Shown piece by piece: positions 31,592 through 38,647 of a DNA stretch of 64,000 nucleotides (the stretch's first letter is position 1; each line of letters starts with the position of its first letter). This stretch comes from Bin87 sp965208015 (GTDB lineage: Bacteria > Chloroflexota > Dehalococcoidia > Lucifugimonadales > UBA3495): contig OZ242308.1 of assembly GCA_965208015.1 (NCBI GenBank), positions 868,001 to 932,000 on the forward strand. Direction: 5' to 3'. The position numbers and the translations under genes were made by a program. Below the pieces are notes generated by a model. It made no database searches. It was not told the DNA's origin and saw only the letters and a list, made by a program, of their open reading frames with translations.

Positions 31592-33952
31592 ATGACGATC
31601 ACTGCCGCCAACCCCGCTTCCATCACCGCTGACGATCTGAAGAGCGCGATCCCTCCCCTTGACGGCGTGCTCCACTTGCCCGGTCTCAAGGCCGACGTGC
31701 GGGTCTGGCGCGACCAATGGGGCATCCCGCACATGCGAGCGGCCAACGAGCACGACGCCTGGTTCGCCCAGGGCTTCGTGACTGCACAGGACCGGCTGTG
31801 GGCCATGGAGTTTGATCGGCTGCGGGCCGTTGGGCGCTGGTCCGAGGCGGCCGGCGCGTCCGCAATCGGGCAGGACATGCAGATGCGCCGGCACCGGCTG
31901 GAGGATGCGGCCCGAGCCGATTGCGCGGCGGCAGGCCCTCGGGCGAAAGCGATGTTGGAAGCCTACGCCGCCGGCGTCAACGCGTTCATCAACAGCGACG
32001 CGCCGCTGCCAGCGGAGTACGCCATCGCCGGGATTGGGCCGGAGCCGTGGGAGCCGTGGCACAGCCTGGCCGTCTTCAAGGTGCGGCACATCTTCATGGG
32101 CGTCTTTGAGACCAAGGCGTGGCGAGCCAGGCTGGTGAAGGCGTTGGGCGGGGAACGGGCGGCCGCGCTGTTTCCATCCTACCCGCCGGGTCAGCCGGTG
32201 ATCATCCCCACCGGGGCCGATTACGACGGTTCGGTGGACTTGGGACTGGAGCAGCTGCTGGAACACGCCGCTAACCTGAACCTCATCGGCGAGATGGACA
32301 GTGGATCCAACTCGTGGGCCATCGGACCGGAGCGGACCGCCACCGGGAAAGGATTGTTGGCCGGGGACAGCCACCGTGGTCTGGATACTCCCAGCGTCTA
32401 CTACCAGAACCACCTGGCCGGCGACACCTTCGACGTGGTCGGCAATTCCTTCGCCGGCGTGCCCGGCTTCCCTCATTTCGGGCACAACCAGTGGGTGGCC
32501 TGGTGCGTGACCCACACCGCCGCCGACTACCAGGACCTGTACATCGAACGATTTAACGACGCCGATCCGTCTCTCTACCAGCACCAGGAGGACTGGTTCA
32601 ACGCCGACGTGCGCGACGAGGTCATCAGGGTTCGCGGCGGCGAGGATGTGCATATCCGCACCTGGGCGACACATCACGGCCCGGTGGTGGGTGGCGACCC
32701 GATGTCCGGATACGGCCTGGCCCTGCGCTACACGTCTGGCGACGGTGGCGACCCTTGGACGGACATCCTGCCCGCCATGCTGGAGGCGACGAGCGTGAAC
32801 GAACTGGCCGACGCCATGGAGGGCTGGGTCGACCCGGTGAATAACTTCGTGATGGCCGATGTGCACGGCAACATCGGCTACCAGTGCCGGGGCGAGATCC
32901 CACGTCGGCCGGGCGACGCGCCGGCCCCGCTGCCGGTGCCCGGATGGGACGGGGAGCACGAATGGCAGGGCAGCATTCCCTTCGAGGACATGCCGCGCTA
33001 CATCAATCCGCCGCCGGGCTACATCGTGACGGCCAACAACCGGCCGGTGGGCGCCGACTATCCATATTACATCTCGATGGACTTTGCGCCCGGATATCGC
33101 GCCATGCGAGTAACCCACGGCGTGGAGAGCATATCCGGAGCGGCTGCCAACGACATGGGGCGCATTCACGCCGAACGAGTATCGATACCGGCGAAAACCT
33201 ACGTGGCTGCGCTCGCAACCTTGCCGACGCCGGGAGATCCCACTGCGGCGGCTGCGCTGGCGAAGCTGCAGGGCTGGTCGGGCAGCATCGACCCTGGCGC
33301 GGTTGAGCCGACCATCTACAGCGCGATGCGGGACGCGCTGCTGTGGCGTCTGCTGAAGCACAACATCGGGGAAGACCTGGCTGTGATGGCGTGGCAGCCG
33401 CTGGACCGGGGGCGAGGAGTCTTCCTCAATCGGTTCAAGAACCTGATGGCCGACGCCATCGCCTCCGGTGACACCGACCTGCTGCCCAACGGCCAGGACT
33501 GGTCCGGAACATTGACCGCGGCTCTCAACGAGGCGGTGCGCACGCTGTCCAGCAAGCTGGGAGCTGACATTGATGGCTGGCGGTGGGACCGGGTGCACCG
33601 GGCGCGGCCGCAGCATCCGCTATCCATGGCGATGCCGGAGTTGGGCGAGTTGCTGGATCCGCCGGAAATACCCACCGGCGGCGACGGGGACACGCCGTGG
33701 GCCGGCTCCTACGCGCCGGGCGACCTTGCGACCGTGGGCGGGCTCTCAGTGTTCCGCTATGCCTACGACCCAGCCGATTGGGATCGCTCGCTATGGGCAG
33801 TGCCGCTGGGAGCCTCGGGCCACCCGGCTAGCCCGCACTATTCCGACCAGTCGGAGATGTGGAGCAAGGTGCGCATGGCGCCCATGCTCTACGACTGGGA
33901 TCGGATCAAGGCCACGGCGGAGACGGAGCAGACCTTATCTGCGGCTCGGTGA
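31592..33952 (+). CDS. penicillin acylase family amidase
   Basis: N-terminal nucleophile hydrolase, made as one chain and self-cleaved to alpha and beta subunits. 786 residues from ATG 31592. GVLHLPGLKADVRVWRDQWGIPHMRA and HDAWFAQGFVTAQDRLWAMEFDRLRAVGR mark the alpha chain; the predicted nucleophile is Ser239 in DSGSNSWAIG, becoming the beta-chain N-terminus. Later GDSHRGLDTP, HFGHNQWVAWC, VNNFVMADVHGNIGYQCRGEIP. No signal peptide is evident, so cytoplasmic. Acyl-homoserine lactones or other amides are possible substrates. Confidence 0.9.
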   Translation: MTITAANPASITADDLKSAIPPLDGVLHLPGLKADVRVWRDQWGIPHMRAANEHDAWFAQGFVTAQDRLWAMEFDRLRAVGRWSEAAGASAIGQDMQMRRHRLEDAARADCAAAGPRAKAMLEAYAAGVNAFINSDAPLPAEYAIAGIGPEPWEPWHSLAVFKVRHIFMGVFETKAWRARLVKALGGERAAALFPSYPPGQPVIIPTGADYDGSVDLGLEQLLEHAANLNLIGEMDSGSNSWAIGPERTATGKGLLAGDSHRGLDTPSVYYQNHLAGDTFDVVGNSFAGVPGFPHFGHNQWVAWCVTHTAADYQDLYIERFNDADPSLYQHQEDWFNADVRDEVIRVRGGEDVHIRTWATHHGPVVGGDPMSGYGLALRYTSGDGGDPWTDILPAMLEATSVNELADAMEGWVDPVNNFVMADVHGNIGYQCRGEIPRRPGDAPAPLPVPGWDGEHEWQGSIPFEDMPRYINPPPGYIVTANNRPVGADYPYYISMDFAPGYRAMRVTHGVESISGAAANDMGRIHAERVSIPAKTYVAALATLPTPGDPTAAAALAKLQGWSGSIDPGAVEPTIYSAMRDALLWRLLKHNIGEDLAVMAWQPLDRGRGVFLNRFKNLMADAIASGDTDLLPNGQDWSGTLTAALNEAVRTLSSKLGADIDGWRWDRVHRARPQHPLSMAMPELGELLDPPEIPTGGDGDTPWAGSYAPGDLATVGGLSVFRYAYDPADWDRSLWAVPLGASGHPASPHYSDQSEMWSKVRMAPMLYDWDRIKATAETEQTLSAAR

Positions 33953-33987
33953 TAAACTGACTATGGAGTCGGAAAGGAGTTGACGCA

Positions 33988-34263
33988 ATGGCCCTGCGAC
34001 CTGCTCCATTGGAGAGCCTGAGTTTTTCCGCCAAGGTTCTGTTGCTGGGCGCCGCAATCGTCCTGGTTTGCACCGTATCGCTGATTGCAGCCCTGCTGCT
34101 AACAGGTATCGCACCTTTGCAAGAAGCGTGGGCGGGTCTGGACGCTGATCATAGACGCTTTGTATTGGTAGCCGGGGCCGGGTTGTGGATTTTTCTGCTA
34201 GGCAGCGCGGTTTGGGCCTTCTGGCGTCAAGGTTGGAAGCCATGGGGCTGGCCGGATGGTTAG
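33988..34263 (+). CDS. small membrane protein
   Basis: 91 residues with two hydrophobic segments (about 14-38, VLLLGAAIVLVCTVSLIAALLL; 58-76, FVLVAGAGLWIFLLGSAVW). Good RBS AAAGGAG. Not recognised. Overlaps the next gene by eight bases, so the two probably work together. Confidence 0.65.
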   Translation: MALRPAPLESLSFSAKVLLLGAAIVLVCTVSLIAALLLTGIAPLQEAWAGLDADHRRFVLVAGAGLWIFLLGSAVWAFWRQGWKPWGWPDG

Positions 34264-34660
34264 GAATGTATTGCGGGAGGCTGTAGTAGCTTTAGGGTGG
34301 TCATGGTGTGTCGCATATACCTTTCTCGGCGTGCTGATTTTGCTGTCGCCGGTCCTAGACCCTGACTTGCCCCAACGAATTCAATCGGGCCGCGGTTCTG
34401 CCCTGCAATTCGTAGCAGCTATCATAGTTCTGGCGGCAGTAGCCTCCGCGTTGTTCAAGGAACCGAATTGGCTGGTCATTTTCGCTACGTCGGTCGCGAC
34501 AGTATTCGGCATAGTCGGCACATGGTTGGTATTTGCCGATCGAAATGCGTATTGGGCACTGCTCATATTGTTGTTCACCTTCGTGCCTTTCTACGCTACC
34601 GGAATGTATCTAATGCTTACCGCACTGTTCAGGTCGATATGGTTCACATTTCGCCGCTGA
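34256..34660 (+). CDS. four-helix membrane protein
   Basis: 134 residues with about four transmembrane stretches (WSWCVAYTFLGVLILLSPVL, FVAAIIVLAAVASALF, WLVIFATSVATVFGIVGTWLVF, YWALLILLFTFVPFYATGMYL). Not recognised. Coupled to the preceding gene. Base composition is less GC-rich than its neighbours. Confidence 0.65.
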   Translation: MVRNVLREAVVALGWSWCVAYTFLGVLILLSPVLDPDLPQRIQSGRGSALQFVAAIIVLAAVASALFKEPNWLVIFATSVATVFGIVGTWLVFADRNAYWALLILLFTFVPFYATGMYLMLTALFRSIWFTFRR

Positions 34661-34661
34661 G

Positions 34662-35672
34662 CTAATCCCCTCGCAGGTGCGGCGCCACGCGGTCGGCGAA
34701 GAGTTCCAGGTTGGCGATGCCGTCGTCCAGCGGCATGCCGGGCCACATCATTCGGAAGCAGCCGTGGGACATGCCCAGCGCGCGGTAGCGCGATAGTTCC
34801 TCCACCACTTCGTCGGGACTGCCGATGACGAAACGGTCGCGCGCCAGGTCCTCGAAGGGCTCGCGGAAGTTCTCGTCGCCGGGCAGGGCCTTGTCCTGGC
34901 CCCACTGGGCGTAGGCTTCGTACTTGCCGCCCAGGTAAGGCGCGGCGTTGGCGAAGGCCTCCTCGTGGGTGCGGCCGACGAAGACCTCCCGGCCCAGGGG
35001 CAGGCGATCAGGCGCGCCCGAATTGGCGGCGCCGGCGGCCTCGTGGTACATCTCAACCTGCTGGCTGATGGTGTCGTACTTGGCGTGGGGGTTGACGTAC
35101 CAGGTGTAGCCCATCCGGGCGGCCCGGGTGATGGCAGCGTCGCTGTTGGCGGCCACCCAAACCGGCGGGTGGGGCTGCTGCACTGGCCGCAGCATGAGTT
35201 GGGCGTCCTGCAGCCGGAAGTACTGCCCCTCGTAGTTCACCTTCTCGCCTGACCACAGCAGGCGCATGGCCTCCAGGCATTCCAGGTAACGGCTCACCCG
35301 AGTTCGGCGCGGAACGCTGAAGTTGTCGTACTCCTCGTCGCGGTAGCCCAAGGCGGCGCTCAGGGTGAAGTTGCCCCCGGTTATGACGTCCATAGTGGCC
35401 ACCCGTTCTGCCAGGTCCACCGGATGATGGAGGGGCACCAGCATTGTAGCTACCAGACCCATACCTTTGGCCTCCGCCGAGATCCGGGCGAGGAGCGGCA
35501 TGGTTTGCAACTGCTGGTAGGGGTCGGTCAGGTAGTGCTGGCCCTGGTAAACCATGTCGAACCCGAGGTCGCGCGCCGCGCCCACGTAGGAGCAGATGTC
35601 GGCGAAGGCCTGCTGCATGTCGGCGCCGGCCGGCTGCTGGGCGATGGCGGAAAGGGATACTCCAAACTTCAT
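34662..35672 (-). CDS. LLM-class flavin-dependent oxidoreductase
   Basis: 336 residues, bacterial-luciferase fold. Begins MKFGVSLSA, with GFDMVYQGQHYLTDPYQQLQTMPLLARI, LVPLHHPVDLAERVATMDVITGGNFTLSAALGYRDEEYDNF (parts), RYLECLEAMRLLWSGEKVNYEGQYF, PPVWVAANSDAAITRAARMGY, and FVIGSPDEVVEELSRYRALGM. Uses reduced FMN/F420 for monooxygenation of unknown substrates. Such paralogues are plentiful in SAR202-type genomes. Confidence 0.9.
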   Translation of the reverse strand: MKFGVSLSAIAQQPAGADMQQAFADICSYVGAARDLGFDMVYQGQHYLTDPYQQLQTMPLLARISAEAKGMGLVATMLVPLHHPVDLAERVATMDVITGGNFTLSAALGYRDEEYDNFSVPRRTRVSRYLECLEAMRLLWSGEKVNYEGQYFRLQDAQLMLRPVQQPHPPVWVAANSDAAITRAARMGYTWYVNPHAKYDTISQQVEMYHEAAGAANSGAPDRLPLGREVFVGRTHEEAFANAAPYLGGKYEAYAQWGQDKALPGDENFREPFEDLARDRFVIGSPDEVVEELSRYRALGMSHGCFRMMWPGMPLDDGIANLELFADRVAPHLRGD

Positions 35673-35717
35673 GGTAGCTCCTGGGTAGGTCCGAAATAAC
35701 CGACGATGGCCAGTGCC

Positions 35718-36206
35718 CTATTGCTCAGTCTTGGGCTTATCTTTTGGAGGCTCGTCGTCAACAAACTGGACGCCGGCGGCCTGCTGTCGCGCTTTCCATG
35801 CTTCAAACTGTGCGGTGGCTGCTGCCGTAGCGGCAGCCTTGCCTTCCTCACGACCGGCAGCCTCGCCTTCTTCACGACCGGCTTCTCGTTGGGCGTTCAG
35901 CAGCGGCCGCATCAAAATTTCCAATAACGCCATGGTGCGATTGCCTCCTATGTGCAAGATCACCAGAACCGCGAGGGTGACCGCTGGATCTAAGTGGGTT
36001 GCGCTGACGGCACGATCCAGAAAATGGGTGGCAGCTAGAAGGTGGCTGAATTGTCCAAGGTGGCTGTGGCGGAGCAATGTAGCTACCGCCATTATAAATT
36101 CCGCTGTCGTTGCGGTTGGAGGGACCAGATGCGAAACCCACCAGCGCGGCGAATGCCGCTCCGGCGGAGTGACGATGGCATCGCCTAAAGCTCGCGCGAA
36201 ACTCAT
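35718..36206 (-). CDS. hypothetical protein with charged repeat region
   Basis: 162 residues, not recognised. A helical N-terminal part (FIMAVATLLRHSHLGQFSHLLAATHF) is followed by GREEGEAAGREEGKAA, two copies of a GREEG unit, then an Ala-rich segment and a Pro/Lys tail. AGREEG-type coiled tails recall Rpn/transposase-like nuclease proteins, but the nuclease core is not visible. Confidence 0.5.
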   Translation of the reverse strand: MSFARALGDAIVTPPERHSPRWWVSHLVPPTATTAEFIMAVATLLRHSHLGQFSHLLAATHFLDRAVSATHLDPAVTLAVLVILHIGGNRTMALLEILMRPLLNAQREAGREEGEAAGREEGKAAATAAATAQFEAWKARQQAAGVQFVDDEPPKDKPKTEQ

Positions 36207-36237
36207 CGGAAGCTCTCGGCGATGCGCTCGGCAATAG

Positions 36238-36708
36238 TCAGCCGGTCAGTTCCCTTCCCAGCAGGTCGATGGCGGCCTGCACCGCTCCGTGCTTGGTGGC
36301 GTCGCGGTCACCGCCGACGCGGATCTCGATGGCGGCGTCTTCTCCGTCCTTGACGGCCAGCCCGATCCAGAAGGTGCCGATGGGCAGCCCGCTGCGGCCG
36401 GCGGCCGGGCCGGTGACGCCGGTAGTGGACAGTGCGTAGTCCGTTCCGGTCAACTCCAACGCGCCCCTGGCCATGGCGATTGCCATTTCCCGGCTGACGC
36501 TGCCGGCCGTCTCGTAAAGCTCGTCGGGCACGCCGAGGATCTTTTCCTTCAGCCCGCCGGTGTAGGCGACGACGCCGCCCGGGAAGAACCGGGACGCGCC
36601 CGGGATGGTGCCCAGAGTGTAGCCGAGCAAACCGTTGGTGCAGGCCTCGGCCACGGACACCGTCTGTCCGCGCTCCAGGAGTATCTCGGCCACCTTTGCT
36701 ACTTCCAC
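36238..36708 (-). CDS. CinA C-terminal/PncC-type protein with altered active-site motif
   Basis: 156 residues, a stand-alone CinA C-terminal domain. Family marks: GYTLGTIPGASRFFPGGVVAYTGGLKEKILGV, GSVSREMAIAMARGALELTGTDYALSTTGVTGPA and PIGTFWIGLAV. PncC deamidates nicotinamide mononucleotide. The motif usually AESCTGG reads AEACTNG (residues 20-26), so the Ser taken as nucleophile is Ala22 here. Activity is therefore doubtful. Confidence 0.85.
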   Translation of the reverse strand: MEVAKVAEILLERGQTVSVAEACTNGLLGYTLGTIPGASRFFPGGVVAYTGGLKEKILGVPDELYETAGSVSREMAIAMARGALELTGTDYALSTTGVTGPAAGRSGLPIGTFWIGLAVKDGEDAAIEIRVGGDRDATKHGAVQAAIDLLGRELTG

Positions 36709-36735
36709 GATATTGCCTCCTGAGTGTGACGGCGG

Positions 36736-37059
36736 CTAGACGTCCATCATCTTGTCGGGCGACATCAGTTCCCAGAATTCGATACGGTTGCTCTCCACGA
36801 GCGGCCTGATCTGTGCACCCACTTCCAGCGCGGCCGGGGGCAGTTGATTCTCTCCCCGCATGGGTGACATCAGGGACTCATCAGTCCACTCGAGGATGAC
36901 AACGTCCTGTTCCGCCGGAGTGGTGGCGCCGTTGAAATAAACCCGGATTTCGCTGCGCTGGCCGGCGTCGTGGAAAATCTGGCCCTGCTTCTGGAGCAGG
37001 CTGGCCACACGGCGGGCCTCGCCGGGCTTGGTCTTGAAAATTCTTCGCAGTACGTACAT
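36736..37059 (-). CDS. small dimeric alpha-beta barrel-like protein
   Basis: 107 residues from ATG 37059, with AGGAGAAG upstream. MYVLRRIFKTKPGEARRVASLLQKQGQIF, RVYFNGATTPAEQDVVILEWTDES (parts) suggests an antibiotic-biosynthesis-monooxygenase/NIPSNAP-like ferredoxin fold. Function unknown. Before the transposon inserted, it lay about 50 bases downstream of the PaREP1-like gene. Confidence 0.6.
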   Translation of the reverse strand: MYVLRRIFKTKPGEARRVASLLQKQGQIFHDAGQRSEIRVYFNGATTPAEQDVVILEWTDESLMSPMRGENQLPPAALEVGAQIRPLVESNRIEFWELMSPDKMMDV

Positions 37060-37120
37060 GTTCTTCTCCTTTTGACAGCTTTCGATTTGCATTCATCTTG
37101 TCGCGCGGCATCAGACCCCG

Positions 37121-37152
37121 TTTGGATAGGCAATTACATACCTATGTACACC
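37121..37152 (+). repeat. left target duplication and terminal inverted repeat
   Basis: TTTGGATA (37121-37128) then the 24-bp TIR starting GGCAATTACATACC (37129-37152). The TIR contains the near-palindrome TACATACCTATGTA, whose centre is the only asymmetric part. Confidence 0.95.
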
Positions 37153-37242
37153 ACCCCACGTCGCACACCCATCACCCGCCATCCGCACACCACGCCGAAC
37201 CCGAAATTGACGAGGTTAGAGGCGGATGCTAGATTGGCAGTC

Positions 37243-37316
37243 CCTAGGTAGTGTAACGGTAGCACGCAGCGTTTCATCAGCGTCTGTAGAGTCGGTTCAA
37301 ATCCGACCCTAGGCTG
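37243..37316 (+). tRNA. tRNA-like gene inside the transposon, defective cloverleaf
   Basis: Acceptor CCTAGG pairs with CCTAGG but the first pair is C/C; D-arm GTGT-AACGGTA-GCAC has the GG pair in its loop; T-arm GTCGG-TTCAAAT-CCGAC is perfect. The anticodon arm is abnormal: AGCGT-TTCATCA-GCGTC (four of five pairs, anticodon CAT with C37) is the best fold; other alignments would give TTC or TCA. No CCA is encoded. The D-arm side resembles tRNA-Gln/Glu. It could be a tRNA mimic, a decayed tRNA or an unusual decoding tRNA. Confidence 0.6.
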
Positions 37317-37377
37317 AATACAAAATGCAGGTGCCAGAAATGGCACCTGCATTTTTGCCAGCGTTTCATCAGCGTCT
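37267..37377. repeat. 19-bp exact repeat of the tRNA-like anticodon arm
   Basis: CAGCGTTTCATCAGCGTCT occurs at 37267-37285 (in the tRNA-like gene) and again at 37359-37377 just after the terminator. Both copies contain an internal AGCGT-N6-AGCGT. Confidence 0.9.
37328..37356 (+). terminator. rho-independent terminator after the tRNA-like gene
   Basis: Perfect 10-bp stem GCAGGTGCCA / TGGCACCTGC with a GAAA tetraloop, followed by ATTTTT. It starts 12 bases after the tRNA-like 3' end, so a short discrete transcript is expected. Confidence 0.85.
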
Positions 37378-37406
37378 AACGTCTGGCGATAAAAGGTTCC
37401 GGTGGC

Positions 37407-37718
37407 TTACGAGTGACCCGCCAACATTCGGCGCACCCAGCCGCCAACACCGCTGCACCTTGGCCCGCAATGCTGCACCACGAACCATAGAGGTCGCACG
37501 ACTTCACCGGAAGCGTGGCACTGAACGCCGGTCGTGCCAATAACATGTAACACGGTGTCCATAAACAGGCCCCTGTCCCACTGGCGCACCGAGATGTGGT
37601 AGCCATTGTAGTCAGCGACCCAGCCGGCGTGATCCTGTTGCCAGCGAATCCGGTTAGATTTCGTATGGTCGATTATCCAGTTGACCCAGCGGTTCTCGTC
37701 TGTCGTCGTGTTCTGCAT
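37407..37718 (-). CDS. transposon passenger, hypothetical protein
   Basis: 103 residues, not recognised. GGGAG lies upstream of the ATG. Trp-rich: RWVNWIIDHTKSNRIRWQQDHAGWVADYNGYHISVRQW (parts). It follows the 37906 gene with two bases between and would share its promoter. No homologous neighbours to guide function. Confidence 0.5.
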   Translation of the reverse strand: MQNTTTDENRWVNWIIDHTKSNRIRWQQDHAGWVADYNGYHISVRQWDRGLFMDTVLHVIGTTGVQCHASGEVVRPLWFVVQHCGPRCSGVGGWVRRMLAGHS

Positions 37719-37720
37719 GA

Positions 37721-37906
37721 TTACTCCCGGTCCGGCTTATCGCCAGTAGGCCCATCCTCACCCTTCATATACTGCCAATCATGCCCGGTTGGATTGAACC
37801 CCAGGACAACCTCAGCTATGCGCTCCGGTGAGGCATCAATGCGCGGCGGCATAGGCTTGACCGGCGGACGGCCTCTTTGTTTCTTCTTGCGTGGCATCGG
37901 CATCAT
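37721..37906 (-). CDS. transposon passenger, small basic protein
   Basis: 61 residues (59 if the second Met is used). N-terminus KKKQRGRPPVKPMPPRID is strongly basic with an AT-hook-like RGRPP, suggesting DNA or RNA binding. Remainder FNPTGHDWQYMKGEDGPTGDK is acidic/neutral. First gene behind the 37934-37963 promoter. Confidence 0.5.
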   Translation of the reverse strand: MMPMPRKKKQRGRPPVKPMPPRIDASPERIAEVVLGFNPTGHDWQYMKGEDGPTGDKPDRE

Positions 37907-37933
37907 TCCATATCGTGATGTTGTCTGTCCTTA

Positions 37934-37963
37934 ATCGTAGCACATTTGCCCGGATTCGGTCAA
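37934..37963 (-). promoter_or_regulatory. promoter for leftward passenger genes
   Basis: Minus strand TTGACC (37963-37958), 18-base spacer, TACGAT (37939-37934). Start predicted near 37927, about 21 bases before ATG 37906. Confidence 0.55.
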
Positions 37964-37977
37964 TCAAATACCAGCCC

Positions 37978-38006
37978 TTGACTCTCGGCTCCCGTCCCGT
38001 TACGTT
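37978..38006 (+). promoter_or_regulatory. promoter of the structured leader and lipoprotein gene
   Basis: TTGACT (37978-37983), 17-base spacer, TACGTT (38001-38006). The predicted start, 38013, is the first base of the leader's outer stem. The same -35, spacer and -10 recur at 39779-39807. Confidence 0.65.
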
Positions 38007-38012
38007 CCATAG

Positions 38013-38136
38013 TGCCACAGTTCACAGTCCGCCTACGTAGGTGGATTTCACCAAGTTGCAAGCCGGCCAAATTGGTGCGGCGGAACCAAACCGCGCCTCC
38101 TTGCGTGGCTTGCAACGATATTGGTGAACTGTGGCA
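38013..38136 (+). ncRNA. structured 5' leader with mutually exclusive stems
   Basis: Outer stem: 38013-38025 (TGCCACAGTTCAC) pairs exactly with 38124-38136. Hairpin CCGCCTACGTAGGTGG at 38029-38044. Second long stem: 38047-38064 (TTCACCAA plus GTTGCAAGCC) pairs with 38107-38116 and 38121-38128, with a GATA bulge. Bases 38124-38128 are needed by both long stems, so they cannot form fully together. The lipoprotein RBS starts at 38160. The layout is like a riboswitch or attenuator, but matches no class I know. Confidence 0.6.
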
Positions 38137-38173
38137 GGTAAGCCGTATCCAGAGAGCGCAAGGAGGTTCCAGA

Positions 38174-38647
38174 ATGGCCGCACGTTTTCGCGCCGCAGTT
38201 GGTATTGCATTCCTGTTCGTTTTCGTCGGAGCCTGCGGCGGTGGTGGTGATGAGGCAGCATCGGCCAGCGACAACGACTACTGCGTTGACTTGGCGGCGA
38301 ATTTCTACACCGTTGGCGAGAAGTCCGTTGAATTGTTCGAGCACGTCGGCGGCAGTCCGACCGTAGATCAGGAATGGCTTGACGAAGCCAATCTGCTTTT
38401 GACCGTGCTGGAAACGTCTGCGGTGAACCTGAAGAATTTGGACGCTCCCGGTGATGCCGAGCACATTCAGGAACAGGTCATTTTCATCGCCAACGAGCTG
38501 ACCTATGCTGTTGACCTGATTGCCGGCGGAATGGAAGGTGCTCACACCAATATCATTCAAGACGGTTTTGGCACACTGAACCAAACCGCAGCTTTGATGA
38601 ACCAGTTGACCAGCGGCGATTACCAAGACTACTGCGAAGACCGCTAA
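38174..38647 (+). CDS. transposon passenger lipoprotein
   Basis: 157 residues, ATG 38174 with AAGGAGG nine bases upstream. Signal peptide MAARFRAAVGIAFLFVFVGACGG with lipobox VGAC, then GGGG spacer and an all-helical domain (YCVDLAANFYTVGEKSVELF, LLTVLETSAVNLKNL) with Cys near both ends (YCVD, DYCEDR). Function unknown. Its TAA overlaps the transposase TAG on the opposite strand. Confidence 0.7.
   Translation: MAARFRAAVGIAFLFVFVGACGGGGDEAASASDNDYCVDLAANFYTVGEKSVELFEHVGGSPTVDQEWLDEANLLLTVLETSAVNLKNLDAPGDAEHIQEQVIFIANELTYAVDLIAGGMEGAHTNIIQDGFGTLNQTAALMNQLTSGDYQDYCEDR

Noticed and set aside
31394..33616. 740-codon minus-strand ORF opposite the acylase
   Set aside because: Shadow frame; the plus strand encodes a full penicillin acylase.
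37243..37316. tRNA-Sec or opal suppressor reading of the transposon tRNA-like gene
   Set aside because: A TCA reading requires T37 and an unpaired stem; there is no long variable arm or extended acceptor as in tRNA-Sec.
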